Shown piece by piece: positions 63,303 through 64,000 of a DNA stretch of 64,000 nt. Position 1 is the stretch's first letter; the number at the start of each line of letters is the position of its first letter. Source of the stretch: MGIIb-O2 sp964003245 (GTDB lineage Archaea; Thermoplasmatota; Poseidoniia; Poseidoniales; Thalassarchaeaceae); contig CAXFIU010000001.1 of NCBI GenBank assembly GCA_964003245.1, positions 1-64,000 on the forward strand, in the 5' to 3' direction. The notes under the pieces were generated by a model. It had not been told where the DNA came from. It ran no database searches and worked only from the letters and a program-made list of their open reading frames with translations. Both the position numbers and the translations under genes were made by a program.

Positions 63303-63766
63303 ATTATAAAATCAACAATTTCATTGATATCTTGATTCTTACCACAATATGAACATCGTATTTCCATAGGTTCTGCAGAAATAATCTTTAATTTATGAGG
63401 CAAAGGCTCACGAGGATTCTGAGTTATACAATTTGAAAATGAACATCTTACTATGTTTATTAATTCTGAACCAAGTTCGATAGTTCTTTTCTCTGCGACA
63501 TGATAATTTCGAATAATTGCAACAGATGCTTTTGGAGCGATAAGAGCTAAACGATCCAATTCTTCCTGATTTAATTCCCTATCTTCAATTTTCAAAACAT
63601 CTTTTCTGCCCATTTTTCCGCTAGGGACATTCATTACCATAGAAATTGGATTAGATCTTCCAACATCTAATCTTAACATTTTCAGCACTTGTAATGCATG
63701 ACCTGATGGTATATGGTCGATTGCAGTGCCATTACAAATTGCAGTCACACGTCTCATTTCACTCAT
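63299..63766 (-). CDS. pyrI: Aspartate carbamoyltransferase regulatory subunit
   Basis: 155 residues. The nucleotide-binding domain holds 'GTAIDHIPSGHALQVLKML' and 'MNVPSGKMGRKDVLKIEDREL'; the zinc domain has Cys108, 113, 138, 141 ('CSFSNC', 'CSYCG'). It regulates pyrimidine synthesis by CTP/ATP binding. ATG 63766 follows GGTGAA by three bases, overlapping the pyrB stop. Confidence 0.97.
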   Translation of the reverse strand: MSEMRRVTAICNGTAIDHIPSGHALQVLKMLRLDVGRSNPISMVMNVPSGKMGRKDVLKIEDRELNQEELDRLALIAPKASVAIIRNYHVAEKRTIELGSELINIVRCSFSNCITQNPREPLPHKLKIISAEPMEIRCSYCGKNQDINEIVDFII

Positions 63767-64000
63767 TTATTCACCTTCTTTGGAATCTTTACTCCTAAAC
63801 TTTTGCATAGTAAAGCCATTCTAGTCGGAACTCCATTGAATGCTTGCTGAAAATATCTAGCATGTCTTGTTGAATCAACACTGGCATGTAATTCATTCAC
63901 TCTTGGTAGAGGGTGCATGACTATCATTTCTGCTTTAGCTCCTGATAGATCATCTTTTGTTAATTTATAAATTCCTGCTACTTTGATGTATTCATCTTCA
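63763..64000 (-). CDS. pyrB: Aspartate carbamoyltransferase catalytic subunit, C-terminal part
   Basis: About 78 C-terminal residues before the stop (63763-63765); the rest lies beyond the right edge. 'AEMIVMHPLPRVNELHASVD' and 'ARYFQQAFNGVPTRMALL' are the family's aspartate-binding loop and final helices. The stop overlaps the pyrI start (ATGA), giving a pyrBI operon transcribed leftward into pyrI. Confidence 0.95.
   Translation of the reverse strand, partial: EDEYIKVAGIYKLTKDDLSGAKAEMIVMHPLPRVNELHASVDSTRHARYFQQAFNGVPTRMALLCKSLGVKIPKKVNK

Noticed and set aside
1..64000. tRNA, rRNA, CRISPR, transposon or integrase
   Set aside because: By eye, intergenic gaps are short and none shows cloverleaf, spaced repeats or transposase motifs; a tRNA covariance search would settle the first.

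Overview
The window is a gene-dense, AT-rich stretch of a euryarchaeal chromosome, most likely a planktonic marine Thermoplasmatota lineage (Marine Group II/Poseidoniales, or the related Marine Group III). Archaeal markers are aIF1A, Rio1, Dim2, CDC48, chromosomal protein MC1, Lhr helicase, an Hjc-like resolvase, ER/archaeal-type signal peptidase, a presenilin-family protease and PyrB/PyrI. Complex I and succinate dehydrogenase, a methylcrotonyl-CoA carboxylase cluster and very large secreted proteins fit an aerobic heterotroph living on protein. The lineage call is inference; I see no rRNA or tRNA gene, CRISPR array or mobile element. No gap between genes exceeds about 150 bases.

Layout. 1-12.2 kb: four same-strand genes for the cell surface: a giant exported protein (5' end outside the window), a small membrane protein, a membrane-anchored subtilase with a cytosolic zinc-finger-like tail, and a NEW3/CARDB-type protein. 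12.3-24.2 kb: nuoABCDHIJ1J2KLMN, complex I without the NADH module NuoEFG, with large insertions in NuoH and NuoI. 24.2-26.4 kb: aIF1A-Rio1-Dim2 (initiation and small-subunit maturation). 26.4-33 kb: DUF63 membrane protein, then MccB, LiuC-like hydratase, biotin carboxylase and biotin carrier for leucine breakdown, and a DUF4126 protein. 33-43 kb: SerRS, presenilin-like protease, FolC, a small acidic membrane protein, dCMP deaminase, a TPM-domain protein, a P-loop kinase and Lhr. 43-47.5 kb: envelope genes (PI-PLC-like lipoprotein, unknown membrane protein, signal peptidase I, site-2 protease). 47.6-49.9 kb: coiled-coil microprotein, Hjc-like nuclease, macro domain, lone RAM domain, MC1. 49.9-53.3 kb: sdhCAB on the minus strand. 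53.4-57.8 kb: zinc-ribbon microprotein, ALDH7-like dehydrogenase, CDC48, PRC-barrel protein. 57.9-62 kb: DUF4350-DUF58-membrane protein operon. The end holds a tRNA thiolation ATPase and pyrBI (pyrB cut by the edge).

Translation signals are regular. Most genes inside operons carry a GGTGA-type Shine-Dalgarno ending 3-4 bases before the start, while many operon heads have none. This rule moves several starts and points to two rare ones: ATC for the small membrane protein at 4371 and CTG for nuoM at 20889.

The most unusual items are those two starts, the C4HC3 cysteine/histidine cluster on the cytosolic tail of the subtilase, the NuoH/NuoI insertions in a NuoEFG-less complex I, an acidic eIF1A-like tail on aIF1A, and DUF58/DUF4350 genes without a MoxR ATPase beside them. 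I do not see a clearly new defence or mobile system.
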